Shown: positions 47,000 to 55,610 of the stretch, piece after piece | Position numbering within the stretch: the stretch's first letter is position 1 | How the letters are laid out: each line of letters starts with the position of its first letter | The notes under the pieces: generated by a model | What the model saw: the letters and a program-made list of their open reading frames with translations, nothing else | Databases searched by the model: none | Told to the model about the DNA's origin: nothing | Origin: Arthrobacter sp. CDRTa11 | GTDB lineage: Bacteria; Actinomycetota; Actinomycetes; Actinomycetales; Micrococcaceae | DNA length: 64,000 bases | NCBI RefSeq assembly: GCF_026427775.1 | Contig: NZ_CP044532.1 | Location: forward strand, 4,588,001-4,652,000 | Reading direction: 5' to 3' | Program-made: the position numbers and the translations under genes

Positions 47000-48976
47000 A
47001 TGACCATCCCCGCAGCACCGTCCTGCCCAACGCCAGGCCGGCCGGCCACCGGCCCTGTCGGAAAGTTTCGAACCCGATCCATTGCGGTTATGGCCGCGAC
47101 GGCGGTCCTTGCCCTGACGTCAATCGGCAGCAGTGCGGTGGCGCAGGAGGAGCCGCCGCAGGCACGGGTGTGGCTCACCACAGTGGACCAGTCCCAGCTG
47201 CTGACGGAGCAGGCGCCCGTGACGTTTGGAACTGCGTCCTCCTCCCAGCCCACCATCGTGATCGATCCGGAGACCACCTACCAGACGATGGATGGCTTCG
47301 GCGCCTCCATCACTGACTCCTCGGCCGCCGTGATCTCCGCCCTCAGCCCGGCGGAGCGGGAGGCAACCATGCGCAAGCTCTTCGATCCCCTGACCGGCAT
47401 CGGGGTCAGTTTCCTGCGCCAGCCCATTGGCTCATCCGACTTCACTGCTGCCGCTCAGCACTACACCTACGATGACGTCGAGCCGGGCGGGACGGACTTC
47501 GCGCTGCGCCGTTTCAGCATCGCCCGGGACGAGGTTCAGGTCCTGCCGCTGCTGCGCCAGGCGAAGCAACTCAACCCGGCCCTGAAGATCGTGGCCACAC
47601 CGTGGAGCCCGCCGGCCTGGATGAAGACCGGTGACTCGCTGGTGGGCGGGAGCCTCAAGCCGGGGATGGAGTCCACCTACGCCCGGTACCTCACCCAGTT
47701 CGTCCTCGCGTACGCGGACGCGGGCGTGCCGATTGACTACCTCACCGTGCAGAACGAGCCGCAGTTCCGGAAGCCGGACGGGTACCCGGGCACGGACATG
47801 CCGGTGGCTGATGAGGCCAAGGTGATCTCCGCCCTCGGGCCCATCCTGCATCGGGAAAGCCCTGGCACCAAGATCCTGGGCTACGACCACAACTGGTCCA
47901 CGCATCCGGGCGATATCGCGGCCACGCCCGCCGGCCAGGACCCCGAGACGGACTATCCCTCGAGGCTGCTGTCAACCAAGGCCTCCAAGTGGATCGCCGG
48001 CACGGCCTTCCACTGCTACTCAGGAGACCCCAGCGCCCAGACAACGCTGCACAACCAGTTCCCGGACAAGGGAATCTGGTTCACCGAATGCTCGGGTTCG
48101 CACGGGGCCGGCGATCCGCCCGCGAAATTCTTCCGCGACACCCTCACCTGGCACGCCCGCAACATCACGATGGGCGTCACCCGCAACTGGTCAAAGACCG
48201 CGGTGAACTGGAACATCGCCCTGGATGAGAACGGCGGCCCGCGCCTGGGCGGCTGCCAGACCTGCACCGGCCTGGTCACCACGCACTCGGACGGCTCCGT
48301 GACCACCAACGCCGAGTACTACACCATCGGGCACCTCTCGAAGTTCGTGAAGCCCGGCGCCGTGCGCATCGCCAGCACCTCCTTTGGCACCACGGGATGG
48401 AACGGCCAAATCATGGACGTCGCCTTCCGCAACCCCGACGGCTCCACCGCCCTGGTGGTGCACAACGAGAACGATGAACCACGCACCTTCGCGGTGTCGG
48501 TCGGCTCGCGCACGTTTGAATACACCCTGCCCGGCGGCGCCCTCGCCACCTACACGTGGCCGGCCTCGGAAGGACTCGACGACCACCTCGCCCCGGTGGA
48601 CATCACCGGCTCGACGGCGACCGCCACCAGTGCGGCAGGTGACGCGCCGCTGGCCGTCGACGGCGACGCCTCCACCCGCTGGTCCAGTGGCCAGGCGCAG
48701 ACGGCCGGCCAAAACATCACGATCGACCTGGGCGTCGAGAAGGAATTCCGCCGCGCAGCCCTGGACTCCGGCGGCAACCTCGGAGACTACGCCCGCAGCT
48801 GGCAGCTGGAGACCTCAACCGACGGTACGGACTGGACCACCCAGGCCAGCGGCGCCGGCACCGCACAGCTCACCAACATCGATCTGGCGGCCACCAAGGC
48901 CCGGTATCTGCGGATCTCCTCGACCGGAGACGCGGGCAACTGGTGGAGCATCGCCGACGTCCGTCTGTACAGCTGA
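47000..48976 (+). CDS. Secreted GH30 beta-glucosidase/glucosylceramidase-type enzyme with C-terminal F5/8 type C domain
   Basis: A 658-residue secreted glycoside hydrolase. The signal region runs to about residue 48 (cleavage near AVAQ). The GH30 barrel spans about 75-440: GFGASITDSSA (about 99-109), acid/base Glu253 in TVQNEPQ and nucleophile Glu363 in WFTECSG. A beta-sandwich follows to about 525. The last 130 residues form a discoidin/F5/8 type C (CBM32-like) module (PLAVDGDASTRWSS...ITIDLG). AAGGAAA precedes ATG 47000. It should release glucose or a beta-linked glucose oligomer outside the cell for the importer upstream. Exact linkage (beta-1,6-glucan, glucosylceramide-like or other) is not decidable here. 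Confidence 0.92.
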   Translation: MTIPAAPSCPTPGRPATGPVGKFRTRSIAVMAATAVLALTSIGSSAVAQEEPPQARVWLTTVDQSQLLTEQAPVTFGTASSSQPTIVIDPETTYQTMDGFGASITDSSAAVISALSPAEREATMRKLFDPLTGIGVSFLRQPIGSSDFTAAAQHYTYDDVEPGGTDFALRRFSIARDEVQVLPLLRQAKQLNPALKIVATPWSPPAWMKTGDSLVGGSLKPGMESTYARYLTQFVLAYADAGVPIDYLTVQNEPQFRKPDGYPGTDMPVADEAKVISALGPILHRESPGTKILGYDHNWSTHPGDIAATPAGQDPETDYPSRLLSTKASKWIAGTAFHCYSGDPSAQTTLHNQFPDKGIWFTECSGSHGAGDPPAKFFRDTLTWHARNITMGVTRNWSKTAVNWNIALDENGGPRLGGCQTCTGLVTTHSDGSVTTNAEYYTIGHLSKFVKPGAVRIASTSFGTTGWNGQIMDVAFRNPDGSTALVVHNENDEPRTFAVSVGSRTFEYTLPGGALATYTWPASEGLDDHLAPVDITGSTATATSAAGDAPLAVDGDASTRWSSGQAQTAGQNITIDLGVEKEFRRAALDSGGNLGDYARSWQLETSTDGTDWTTQASGAGTAQLTNIDLAATKARYLRISSTGDAGNWWSIADVRLYS

Positions 48977-49030
48977 GCCCGCGGGTTTAGGTATCCAGTC
49001 CCATCCATCACGCCACTCCCAAGGACACGA

Positions 49031-49783
49031 ATGTCGTATTCACTTCAGCTTTTCACTCTCCGCAACGCCATGCAGGAGGACCTGGCCGGCACCATCCGGA
49101 GGGTGGCGGAGATTGGTTTCATGCAGGTGGAGCCGTACAACTTTGTTGCCACTGCCAAGGAACTCGGCGCGGCGCTGCGGGAGAACGGCCTGACCGCGCC
49201 GTCCGGGCATGCACCGCTGCTCAGCCAGAACCAGGACGAAATCTTTGCCGCGGCGAAGGAACTCGGCATCGGGACGGTGATCGATCCGTTCATCCCGGCC
49301 GAGCGCTGGCAGGAGGCCGAGGACATCCAGGCCACCGCCGCCGGGCTCAACGCGGCAGCGAAGAAGGGTGCGGAGTACGGCATCCGGGTGGGCTACCACA
49401 ACCACCAGTGGGAACTGGAGTCCATCATTGAGGGCCGCACCGCCCTGGAGTACTTCGCGGACCTGCTGGACCCTGAACTCGTGCTGGAGGTGGACACCTA
49501 CTGGGTGGCCGTCGGCGGGCAGGACCCCGTAGAGATCCTGGCCCGCCTCGGTGACCGGGTGAAGTTCATCCACATCAAGGACGGCCCGCTGAACACCGAC
49601 ACGAAGGCCCAGCAACCGGCAGGCCAGGGCAAGCTCGCAGTCCTGGACGTCATCAACGCCGCCACCTCCCTGGAGGTAGGTGTGGTGGAGTTCGATGACT
49701 ACGCCGGCGACATCTTCGACGGCATCGCCCAAAGCCTGGCCTACCTCCAGACCGCTGCCGTGAACGCAGGAGAGCTGGCATGA
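49031..49783 (+). CDS. Sugar phosphate isomerase/epimerase-type TIM barrel
   Basis: A 250-residue xylose-isomerase-like TIM barrel. Metal ligands expected for the family are visible: Glu in RVGYHNHQWELE (about 118-129), EVDTYWVAVGG (about 155-165), KFIHIKDGP (about 177-185) and GVVEFDDY near the end (about 217-224). It overlaps the following dehydrogenase by 4 bases. Isomerase-plus-Gfo/Idh pairs commonly handle inositols or 3-keto-glycosides, and a keto-glucoside lyase or isomerase role would suit this operon. The reaction is inferred. Confidence 0.85.
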   Translation: MSYSLQLFTLRNAMQEDLAGTIRRVAEIGFMQVEPYNFVATAKELGAALRENGLTAPSGHAPLLSQNQDEIFAAAKELGIGTVIDPFIPAERWQEAEDIQATAAGLNAAAKKGAEYGIRVGYHNHQWELESIIEGRTALEYFADLLDPELVLEVDTYWVAVGGQDPVEILARLGDRVKFIHIKDGPLNTDTKAQQPAGQGKLAVLDVINAATSLEVGVVEFDDYAGDIFDGIAQSLAYLQTAAVNAGELA

Positions 49784-50913
49784 CCGGCACAGCCACGACC
49801 AGCGCAGGCACCGGCCGCGGCCCGGTGGGCGTCGCCGTGATCGGTGCCGGGAACATCAGCAAGCAGTACCTGGACAACCTGACCGTCTTCCCGGACCTGA
49901 AGGTTCACGTCATAGCCGACCTCTTCGAAGACACCGCCCGCGCCCGGGCAACCGAATACGGCATCCCCGAGTTCGGCGGAGTGGACGCGGCGCTGAACCA
50001 TCCGGACGTCGAAATCATCGTCAACCTCACCATCCCCGCCGCCCACGTCGAAGTCGCCACCGCCGCGGTCAACGCGGGCAAGCACGTCTGGACCGAGAAA
50101 CCCTTCTCCCTGGACCGCGAATCCGGGCTGGGACTGCTCAAAACCGCGGACGCCGCCGGGATCCGGCTCGGCTGCGCCCCCGACACGTTCCTCGGCGCCG
50201 GGCTGCAGACGGCGAGGCGGATTATTGAGCGGGGAGACATCGGCACGCCGCTCACCGCGATGACCACTTTCCAGACCCCCGGCCCGGAATCCTGGCACCC
50301 CAACCCTGCCTTCCTCTTCCAGTACGGTGCCGGCCCGCTCTTCGACATGGGCCCGTACTACCTCACGGCCCTCGTTCAGACCTTCGGCTCAGTCCGGCGT
50401 GTGGCTGCGCTCGGGTCAAAAGCAAAGACTGTACGTGTGGTCGGCTCGGGCCCGAAGGCAGGTGAGGAATTCTCTGTTGACGTTCCCACCCATGTCTCCG
50501 CCATGGCCGAATTCGAGAACGGCGCGTCCTCCCACAGCGTCTTCAGCTTCGAATCCCCGCGTGAACGGATGGGGTTTGTGGAGATCACAGGCACGGACGC
50601 CACCATTGCCCTTCCTGATCCCAACGAATTCGGCGGCGATGTCCGTATCTGGAGAGCCGGGGACCAGGACTGGACCTTGATTCCTGCCAGCGGCCCTGCA
50701 GACGGCCGCGGTCTGGGCGTCCTGGACATGGCGCGTTCCATCCGGGCAGGCGTTCCACACCGGGCCACCGGCAACCTTGCCTACCACGTCCTGGACACCA
50801 TGGTCTCGATCTCTGAATCCATCGATTCCGGCGCTTTCATAGATGTCGAAAGTTCCGCCCCGGCCTCTGCTGCACTTCCCGAGGACTGGGAACGGTCAGT
50901 CCAGACACTCTAG
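49780..50913 (+). CDS. Gfo/Idh/MocA family sugar dehydrogenase (intact)
   Basis: A 377-residue NAD(P)-dependent dehydrogenase. The Rossmann turn is VAVIGAGNISKQYLDNL (about 14-30), the catalytic-loop motif is WTEKPFSLD (about 107-115), and the C-terminal domain has GAGPLFDMGPYYLTAL (about 183-198), the D-x-G-x-[YH] block that is deleted in the broken gene at 32059. Its ATGA overlap with the isomerase implies coupled translation. The pair probably oxidises the imported glucoside at C3 or converts an inositol-like product. No signal peptide. Confidence 0.9.
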   Translation: MTGTATTSAGTGRGPVGVAVIGAGNISKQYLDNLTVFPDLKVHVIADLFEDTARARATEYGIPEFGGVDAALNHPDVEIIVNLTIPAAHVEVATAAVNAGKHVWTEKPFSLDRESGLGLLKTADAAGIRLGCAPDTFLGAGLQTARRIIERGDIGTPLTAMTTFQTPGPESWHPNPAFLFQYGAGPLFDMGPYYLTALVQTFGSVRRVAALGSKAKTVRVVGSGPKAGEEFSVDVPTHVSAMAEFENGASSHSVFSFESPRERMGFVEITGTDATIALPDPNEFGGDVRIWRAGDQDWTLIPASGPADGRGLGVLDMARSIRAGVPHRATGNLAYHVLDTMVSISESIDSGAFIDVESSAPASAALPEDWERSVQTL

Positions 50914-50940
50914 GAAACCCCGCCATGTAAAGGATGCCAA

Positions 50941-52014
50941 GTGATACTGCCGGCCGTCAGGGGAACGCGGGCGCACCGCCCTCAGCCCAGCATTGAAGAT
51001 GTGGCCGCCGCGGCCGGTGTTTCCACGGCCACGGTCTCCCGCGCAGTCAGGGGCCTTCCCAGGGTCGCCCAACCCACCCGGACAAGAATCCTCGAAATCG
51101 CCCATGCCTTGGGCTACGCTGCGTCAGCCTCTGCCGCAGGACTGGCCACAGGCAGGACGCGAAGCGTTGGCGTTGTGACTTCCTCCCTTCGCCACCCTGC
51201 ATACGGCGCGGCTGTTGAAGGAGCCGAGCGGGCACTCCGCTCGCAAGGCTACTCTCTGGTGCTGCTCCATCTTCCGCATCCCTCGGCCAGTGCCCGGCTC
51301 CCCATAGATTTGAACGTGCTCTGCCGACGTGTGGACGCGCTTCTGGTCCTGGGGGCCGGCACTCTGGGAAAGGATTCGATCGAGCAACTGCAGCGGAGCG
51401 CGATGCCGCACATGGTGGTCGGTCTGCACGGCGAGCCGGACAACGATGAGCTGGAAGCTGCCACCACCGCCATTCGGCACCTGGTTCAGCTCGGGCACAC
51501 GGACCTGGCCCTCTTCCACGGAGGACGTGGGGCCATGCCCCGGATACGTCCACAGGCAGGCGGACTGGATCACCGGACGAACTCCCTGGACGCTAATAGC
51601 ATAAAGCTAAGGGAAATCCGGATTGAAGGTCCGGCCGGGGCAATCGCCCACAGCCGGACGGCGTTCTGCCGTCTGTGGGCCGGACCCGGGCCAAAGCCGA
51701 CCGCCATAGTCTGCGCTTCCGATGAGATGGCTCTCGGCGTGTTCTTGGAAGCCGCACGGAAGGGGCTGACTATTCCTAAAAACCTGTCCCTCGTGGGAAT
51801 GGATGGCCAGGACCTTGGCGAATCACTGGAATTGACCGCCGTCATTCACTGCTCAGCCCGGAGAGCCGCAAATGGAGTACAAAGTCTCCTTGCCGCTTTG
51901 GAAGGTGACCACAGCATCACCCACCCGGCCCCGTGGTCGCCAGAGCTCATGATCCGGCAGTCAACAGCAGCACCACTGGAAACGGGCCAACAGCCAGTGT
52001 GGCTGCCACAGTAG
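50941..52014 (+). CDS. Second LacI family regulator of the glycoside locus
   Basis: A 357-residue LacI/GalR regulator with a GTG start after AAAGGA. The HTH is PSIEDVAAAAGVSTATVSRA (about 17-36) with hinge YAASASAAGLATGRTRSVG. The effector domain is about average in length, with VVGLHGEPDNDELEAATTAI (about 160-179) as the ligand-loop region. It follows the dehydrogenase gene by 27 bases in the same direction, so the locus has a regulator at each end. The two may respond to different compounds or one may control a distant gene set. It is only loosely similar to the regulator at 42482. Confidence 0.9.
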   Translation: MILPAVRGTRAHRPQPSIEDVAAAAGVSTATVSRAVRGLPRVAQPTRTRILEIAHALGYAASASAAGLATGRTRSVGVVTSSLRHPAYGAAVEGAERALRSQGYSLVLLHLPHPSASARLPIDLNVLCRRVDALLVLGAGTLGKDSIEQLQRSAMPHMVVGLHGEPDNDELEAATTAIRHLVQLGHTDLALFHGGRGAMPRIRPQAGGLDHRTNSLDANSIKLREIRIEGPAGAIAHSRTAFCRLWAGPGPKPTAIVCASDEMALGVFLEAARKGLTIPKNLSLVGMDGQDLGESLELTAVIHCSARRAANGVQSLLAALEGDHSITHPAPWSPELMIRQSTAAPLETGQQPVWLPQ

Positions 52015-52095
52015 AAATCCCTTACAGGCGTGTAGGACAGAGACGTCTTGAGGCACGTTGCGGAGATCGAGTGCGTGCCGATCCCGGCCGGCAGC

Positions 52096-52872
52096 CTACA
52101 GTGCCGACCAGCCGCCGTCGGACGCCAGGATGGCGCCGTTAATGTTGGTGCCGTCGTCGCTGAGCAGGAAGGTGATGGACGCAGCAAGCTGCGCTGCGGT
52201 GGCGACGGCGGGGACGGTGGCCTGCATGATCGGCCCCAGACGCTCGGCGGCAGTCTTCGATCCCCAATTCGCCACGATGCCGGTCATGGTGGGCCCCGGC
52301 GCCACGGCGTTGAACCTCAGGCCCTGCGGCCCGTAAATCACTGCCGAGTTTTTGGTCAGGCCGACGACGGCGTGCTTGGACGCGGTGTATGCGGCACCGG
52401 CGGCGGACCCGCGCAGGCCCGCTTCGGAGGCGACATTGACCACCGAGCCGGCTCCGGCCTGCAGCATCAGCGGAACCACCGCACGGGTGAGGCGCATGAG
52501 TGCGGTGACATTGATGCGGAAGACGTTGTCCCACATGTCGTCGTGGATCTCGTGGATGGGAGCGAAGTTGTCCATGATGCCGGCCACGTTGGCAAGGGCG
52601 TCAACCCTGCCGCCCGCCGCTGCCACAACGGCTGCAACTGTCTCTTCCTGGCTGATGTCTCCGGCCACGGGAACGATGTCGAGGCCGCTGTTGTCGGCGA
52701 TCAGGTCATCCAGCCGCTCCTTGCTGATGTCCGCCGCGATCACCCGGCCGCCCTCCTTCGCGATGCGCAGGGCCGTGGCCTGGCCGATGCCCGAAGCTGC
52801 GCCGGTAACGATGACCGTCTTGCCGGTGAAGCGGCCCTCGGTGGCGACTTCCTGCCATGACGTGCTGCTCAT
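52096..52872 (-). CDS. SDR family NAD(P)-dependent oxidoreductase
   Basis: A 258-residue classical short-chain dehydrogenase. Cofactor turn VIVTGAASGIGQATAL (about 20-35), NVAG (about 94-97), catalytic Ser in SVVNVASEAG and Tyr-Lys in AAYTASKHAVVGLT (about 155-168), and the final ILASDGGWSAL are complete. The open frame extends upstream to 53415, but ATG 52872 gives the standard length. It diverges from a TetR gene, with an inverted repeat between them. The oxidised alcohol or ketone is unknown. Unlike many SDRs in this region it is not in a sugar operon. Confidence 0.92.
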   Translation of the reverse strand: MSSTSWQEVATEGRFTGKTVIVTGAASGIGQATALRIAKEGGRVIAADISKERLDDLIADNSGLDIVPVAGDISQEETVAAVVAAAGGRVDALANVAGIMDNFAPIHEIHDDMWDNVFRINVTALMRLTRAVVPLMLQAGAGSVVNVASEAGLRGSAAGAAYTASKHAVVGLTKNSAVIYGPQGLRFNAVAPGPTMTGIVANWGSKTAAERLGPIMQATVPAVATAAQLAASITFLLSDDGTNINGAILASDGGWSAL

Positions 52873-52874
52873 GC

Positions 52875-52906
52875 TGTGCTCCCGAACATGTTGTGCTCCC
52901 GAACAT
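52875..52906. repeat. Tandem 15-base repeat in the SDR leader
   Basis: TGTGCTCCCGAACAT occurs at 52875-52889 and again at 52892-52906, a period of 17 bases. On the reverse strand the copies lie directly before the SDR start codon. They may be a slipped duplication or paired binding sites; one copy covers the position where a ribosome site would be expected. Confidence 0.6.
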
Positions 52907-52930
52907 AGTGGTGTTGATGCTTTCCACCTT

Positions 52931-52947
52931 ATGACACTCTGTGTCAT
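52931..52947. promoter_or_regulatory. TetR-type operator between SDR and TetR genes
   Basis: ATGACACTCTGTGTCAT is a perfect inverted repeat with 7-base arms around TCT. It sits 10 bases before the TetR start and about 60 bases before the SDR start, so one bound repressor could shut both genes. Confidence 0.75.
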
Positions 52948-52956
52948 TATGGAAGA

Positions 52957-53580
52957 GTGAATACTGGACGGATGCGAACTGAAGAGTCCACGGCTGCCGT
53001 GTCCCGCTCCACCGGACGGCCCGTCACCATTGATCCGGACGCCGTAGCCGCCGTGGCACTGCGGCTGTTCAGCGAGCAGGGCTACGAGAACACCTCCATG
53101 GAGGACGTGGCGCGGGAAGCAGGCATCGGACGCAAGAGCCTCTACCGGTATTTCTCTACCAAGGCGGACCTGGTGTGGGGCGGGATGGAGCCTGTCATTG
53201 AGGCCGTGACCCAGGAGTGGGACGATTCCCCGCGCACGTACGGTTCCGACGGCGACGTCCTGGCGGGGCTGCGGGCGGCAGCGACAGGCGGGGTCACCAC
53301 CCTCCCGGATCTTTCCGTGACCCGCGGGCGGCTGCGCCTCATCGCCGAGCACCCAGACCTCTCCAGCCGGAGCTACGAATTCCTGGCGCCGCAGCGGGAG
53401 CGCGCACGCCGTCATCTGGTGTCGCTTGGGCTGCCCGATGACACGGCCCGCTACCTGTGCGCCGCTTTTCTGGGTGCGACGTTTGAGGCGTGGTTGATGT
53501 GGGCGGCCGGCGAAGACGCCGACCCGGCGCCCTACCTCGCCGCGGCGGTGGGAGTTCTTAGGGTCCCGGAAATGGACTGA
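52957..53580 (+). CDS. TetR family regulator (MftR-like)
   Basis: A regulator of about 207 residues. HTH region: GYENTSMEDVAREAGIGRKS and LYRYFSTKADLVWGG (about 42-76). The DLVW.G block and the C-terminal pattern (RRHLVSLGLPDDTARYLCAAFLGATFEAWLMWA) resemble the MftR-like branch often encoded near mycofactocin-type dehydrogenases. GTG 52957 and ATG 52972 are both possible starts; neither has an ideal ribosome site. The divergent SDR and the inverted repeat between them make the SDR its likely target. No mycofactocin genes are in view. Confidence 0.87.
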   Translation: MNTGRMRTEESTAAVSRSTGRPVTIDPDAVAAVALRLFSEQGYENTSMEDVAREAGIGRKSLYRYFSTKADLVWGGMEPVIEAVTQEWDDSPRTYGSDGDVLAGLRAAATGGVTTLPDLSVTRGRLRLIAEHPDLSSRSYEFLAPQRERARRHLVSLGLPDDTARYLCAAFLGATFEAWLMWAAGEDADPAPYLAAAVGVLRVPEMD

Positions 53581-53598
53581 GTGCAGGGCCTACCAGCG

Positions 53599-54339
53599 TC
53601 AGCCGCGTTTCACGTGGGGTAAAGGCAGCAACCGGGCAAGCCCCGGATACAGGGTGACCACGCCGTGCTGGTCGGTGGTCAGCTCGGCAGTGAAGTCCCG
53701 GCTCTCGGAGCTGAAGCGGACCGTGCCTACCGAGGCAAGGGAACTGCTGTATCTCTGCCTGCTGGGGAACACCCTAAGGCTGGGAACTTCCACCCAGGCC
53801 ATGGTCAGCATGGTTTCCCCTTCGGACGCTCCCTGACCTCGCATTCCCTGACCCAACAGATTCAGCCGCAGGATGGGCATGGTGTTGGTCATGGGGCACA
53901 GGCCGAGGTCGCAATCCAGTGCGTCGCGGAGCTCGTCCGGGTTATCGATACCCGGCGGTGGCATGGCTGCAACTGCGAGCCCACCCTCTTCGGAGCGAAC
54001 ACCTCCCGATGCACCGCTTCCGGAAGCGGACGCGCGTGAACTCCAAGCGCCGTCGTCGCTGAGTTCAAGTTCGAGCTGACGGCTCCAGCCGTGACCGTGG
54101 ACGGTGGCTGCGAGTCTCCTCGTGACCCAATCATCCCCCGTTTCCAGGACCCAGCTCAGCGCATACCAATCGGTGCGGGACGTCCCGTGTGCCTGGAGCC
54201 TGTCCGGTCCAAAAATGACCGTGGCCGTATCCAGCCGGCCGGGGTCGTCCTCGCCCTGCCAGGCATAGTCCCTGATGACGTCGGTGTCCGTGGCTGACTC
54301 TGGCTGCGGGTGCACCGCATCTTGCCTTGCCTGGCTCAC
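53599..54339 (-). CDS. Putative glycolipid-binding family protein (DUF1089)
   Basis: A 246-residue protein fitting the DUF1089 / putative glycolipid-binding pattern: LDTATVIFGPDRLQAHGTSR (about 36-55), YALSWVLETGDDWVTRRLAATVHGHGWSRQLELELSDDGAWS (about 58-100, in pieces), DLGLCPMTNTMPILRL (about 145-160) and WVEVPSLRVFPSRQRYSS (about 180-197). The core is beta-rich with a conserved Asp-Gly-Trp turn. An insert of about 25 Ser/Gly/Ala-rich residues follows the DGAWS turn, longer than I would expect. No signal peptide. Role unknown. Confidence 0.82.
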   Translation of the reverse strand: MSQARQDAVHPQPESATDTDVIRDYAWQGEDDPGRLDTATVIFGPDRLQAHGTSRTDWYALSWVLETGDDWVTRRLAATVHGHGWSRQLELELSDDGAWSSRASASGSGASGGVRSEEGGLAVAAMPPPGIDNPDELRDALDCDLGLCPMTNTMPILRLNLLGQGMRGQGASEGETMLTMAWVEVPSLRVFPSRQRYSSSLASVGTVRFSSESRDFTAELTTDQHGVVTLYPGLARLLPLPHVKRG

Positions 54340-54345
54340 CGCGGG

Positions 54346-54561
54346 CTAGCTGTCTGCAGCGTCCGGGTCTTCCTCGGGCTCAAACGTGTTCGGCTCCCCC
54401 GTGGCACCCAGGCCCACGCCCTTATCTCCGCCGGGGATCCCGCCGTCGACCTTTTGGTCTGCATCCTTGCCGGCCGGAGTTCCGCCGCCGGCTGGCTTTT
54501 GCTGCTGATCGTCGTCGGGCATTTCGTCGTCGGGCAATGAATCTGGTGAATTGATTGTCAT
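54346..54561 (-). CDS. Acidic disordered small protein (71 aa)
   Basis: A 71-residue protein with a strong ribosome site (GGAGGAG) before ATG 54561. It is rich in Asp, Glu, Gly, Pro and Gln (DDEMPDDDQQQKPAGGG, then GGIPGGDKGVGLGATGEPNTFEPEEDPDAADS) with no hydrophobic core, so it should be unfolded. Highly acidic small proteins of this kind are common in actinobacteria and may be stress-linked. It lies 6 bases upstream of the DUF1089 gene on the same strand and is probably co-transcribed. Confidence 0.65.
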   Translation of the reverse strand: MTINSPDSLPDDEMPDDDQQQKPAGGGTPAGKDADQKVDGGIPGGDKGVGLGATGEPNTFEPEEDPDAADS

Positions 54562-54664
54562 GGCTCCTCCTTGACGGGTGGCAACCACGGTATCAGCGCC
54601 GGCAAGCATGCAGAATAGCGGAAGGGAAATCTCTTAGCCCGATACTTCTAGCCCGAAGGAAAGC

Positions 54665-55594
54665 ATGGAATACAGGATTCTTGGCCGTACCGGACTCTCC
54701 GTCTCCACAGTCTGCGTTGGGACCAGCTCGCTGGGCAGCCACCCTGCCCCGCGCGGCACCGACACCGCAGTGGCCACCATCCGCCGGGTTTTTGAGGGTC
54801 CCTTCAACTTCATCGACACGTCCAACGAGTATGGGAACGGCGGCAACAGCGAACGCCGGATCGGTGAGGCCATTGCCGAAGCCGGCGGGTTGCCGGAAGG
54901 CGTTGTCATCGCCACCAAGGTGGACCCTATCGTGGGAACCCGCGACTTCTCCGGCGACCGGGTCCGCCGCTCCGTGGAGGAAAGCCTGGAACGCCTCGGC
55001 CTGGACCGCCTCCAGCTGGTGTACCTGCATGACCCCGAGAAAATCACGTTCGAGGAAGGCACCGCAGCCGGCGGTCCCCTCGAAGCCCTGACCGAACTCC
55101 GGGACCAAGGCGTGATCGGACACATCGGGGTAGCGGGCGGCCCGATCGACCTGGAGCTGAAGTACCTGGCCACCGACATGTTCGACGTCGTCATCAGCCA
55201 CAACAGGTATACCCTGGTGGACCGGACTGCCGAACCGCTGATCCAGGACGCGATGGAACGTGGCGTCGCCTTTGTCAACGCCGCCCCCTTTGGCGGCGGA
55301 ATGCTGGTCAAGGGCCCCGACGCCGAACCCAACTACTGCTACCGCCCCGCAAGCCAAGCCACCATCAGCCGCGTCCGGAAGATGGAGGCGATCTGCGCCG
55401 AGCACTCGGTGCCGCTGGCTGCCGCCGCGCTGCAGTTTTCAACCCGGGACCGGCGCATCACTTCCACGATTGTTGGCATGTCCGAGCCCGCGCGTGTTGA
55501 CCAGACCCTCCGGCTGGCCGAATGGGACATCCCTGCCGAGGCCTGGGCCCGGATCCTGCCGCTCGCGGCAGCCGGAACCGGCGAACTGGACTAG
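54665..55594 (+). CDS. Aldo/keto reductase
   Basis: A 309-residue aldo/keto reductase barrel. The active-site pattern is complete: FNFIDTSNEYGNGGNSERRIGEA with Asp and Tyr (about 49-71), Lys in VVIATKVDPI and His in LQLVYLHDPE (about 119-128). The L-fucose / D-threo-aldose dehydrogenase branch is suggested by GDRVRRSVEESLERLGLDRL. ATG 54665 starts at the usual MEYRILGRTGL. It may oxidise aldoses or reduce aldehydes with NADP(H). No operon partner; converges with the DUF1232 gene. Confidence 0.9.
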   Translation: MEYRILGRTGLSVSTVCVGTSSLGSHPAPRGTDTAVATIRRVFEGPFNFIDTSNEYGNGGNSERRIGEAIAEAGGLPEGVVIATKVDPIVGTRDFSGDRVRRSVEESLERLGLDRLQLVYLHDPEKITFEEGTAAGGPLEALTELRDQGVIGHIGVAGGPIDLELKYLATDMFDVVISHNRYTLVDRTAEPLIQDAMERGVAFVNAAPFGGGMLVKGPDAEPNYCYRPASQATISRVRKMEAICAEHSVPLAAAALQFSTRDRRITSTIVGMSEPARVDQTLRLAEWDIPAEAWARILPLAAAGTGELD

Positions 55595-55610
55595 CCAAAA
55601 CGCCCGCCGG

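Noticed and set aside
52048..52860. 270-codon open frame on the plus strand
   Set aside because: Antisense to the SDR gene with its complete active site.
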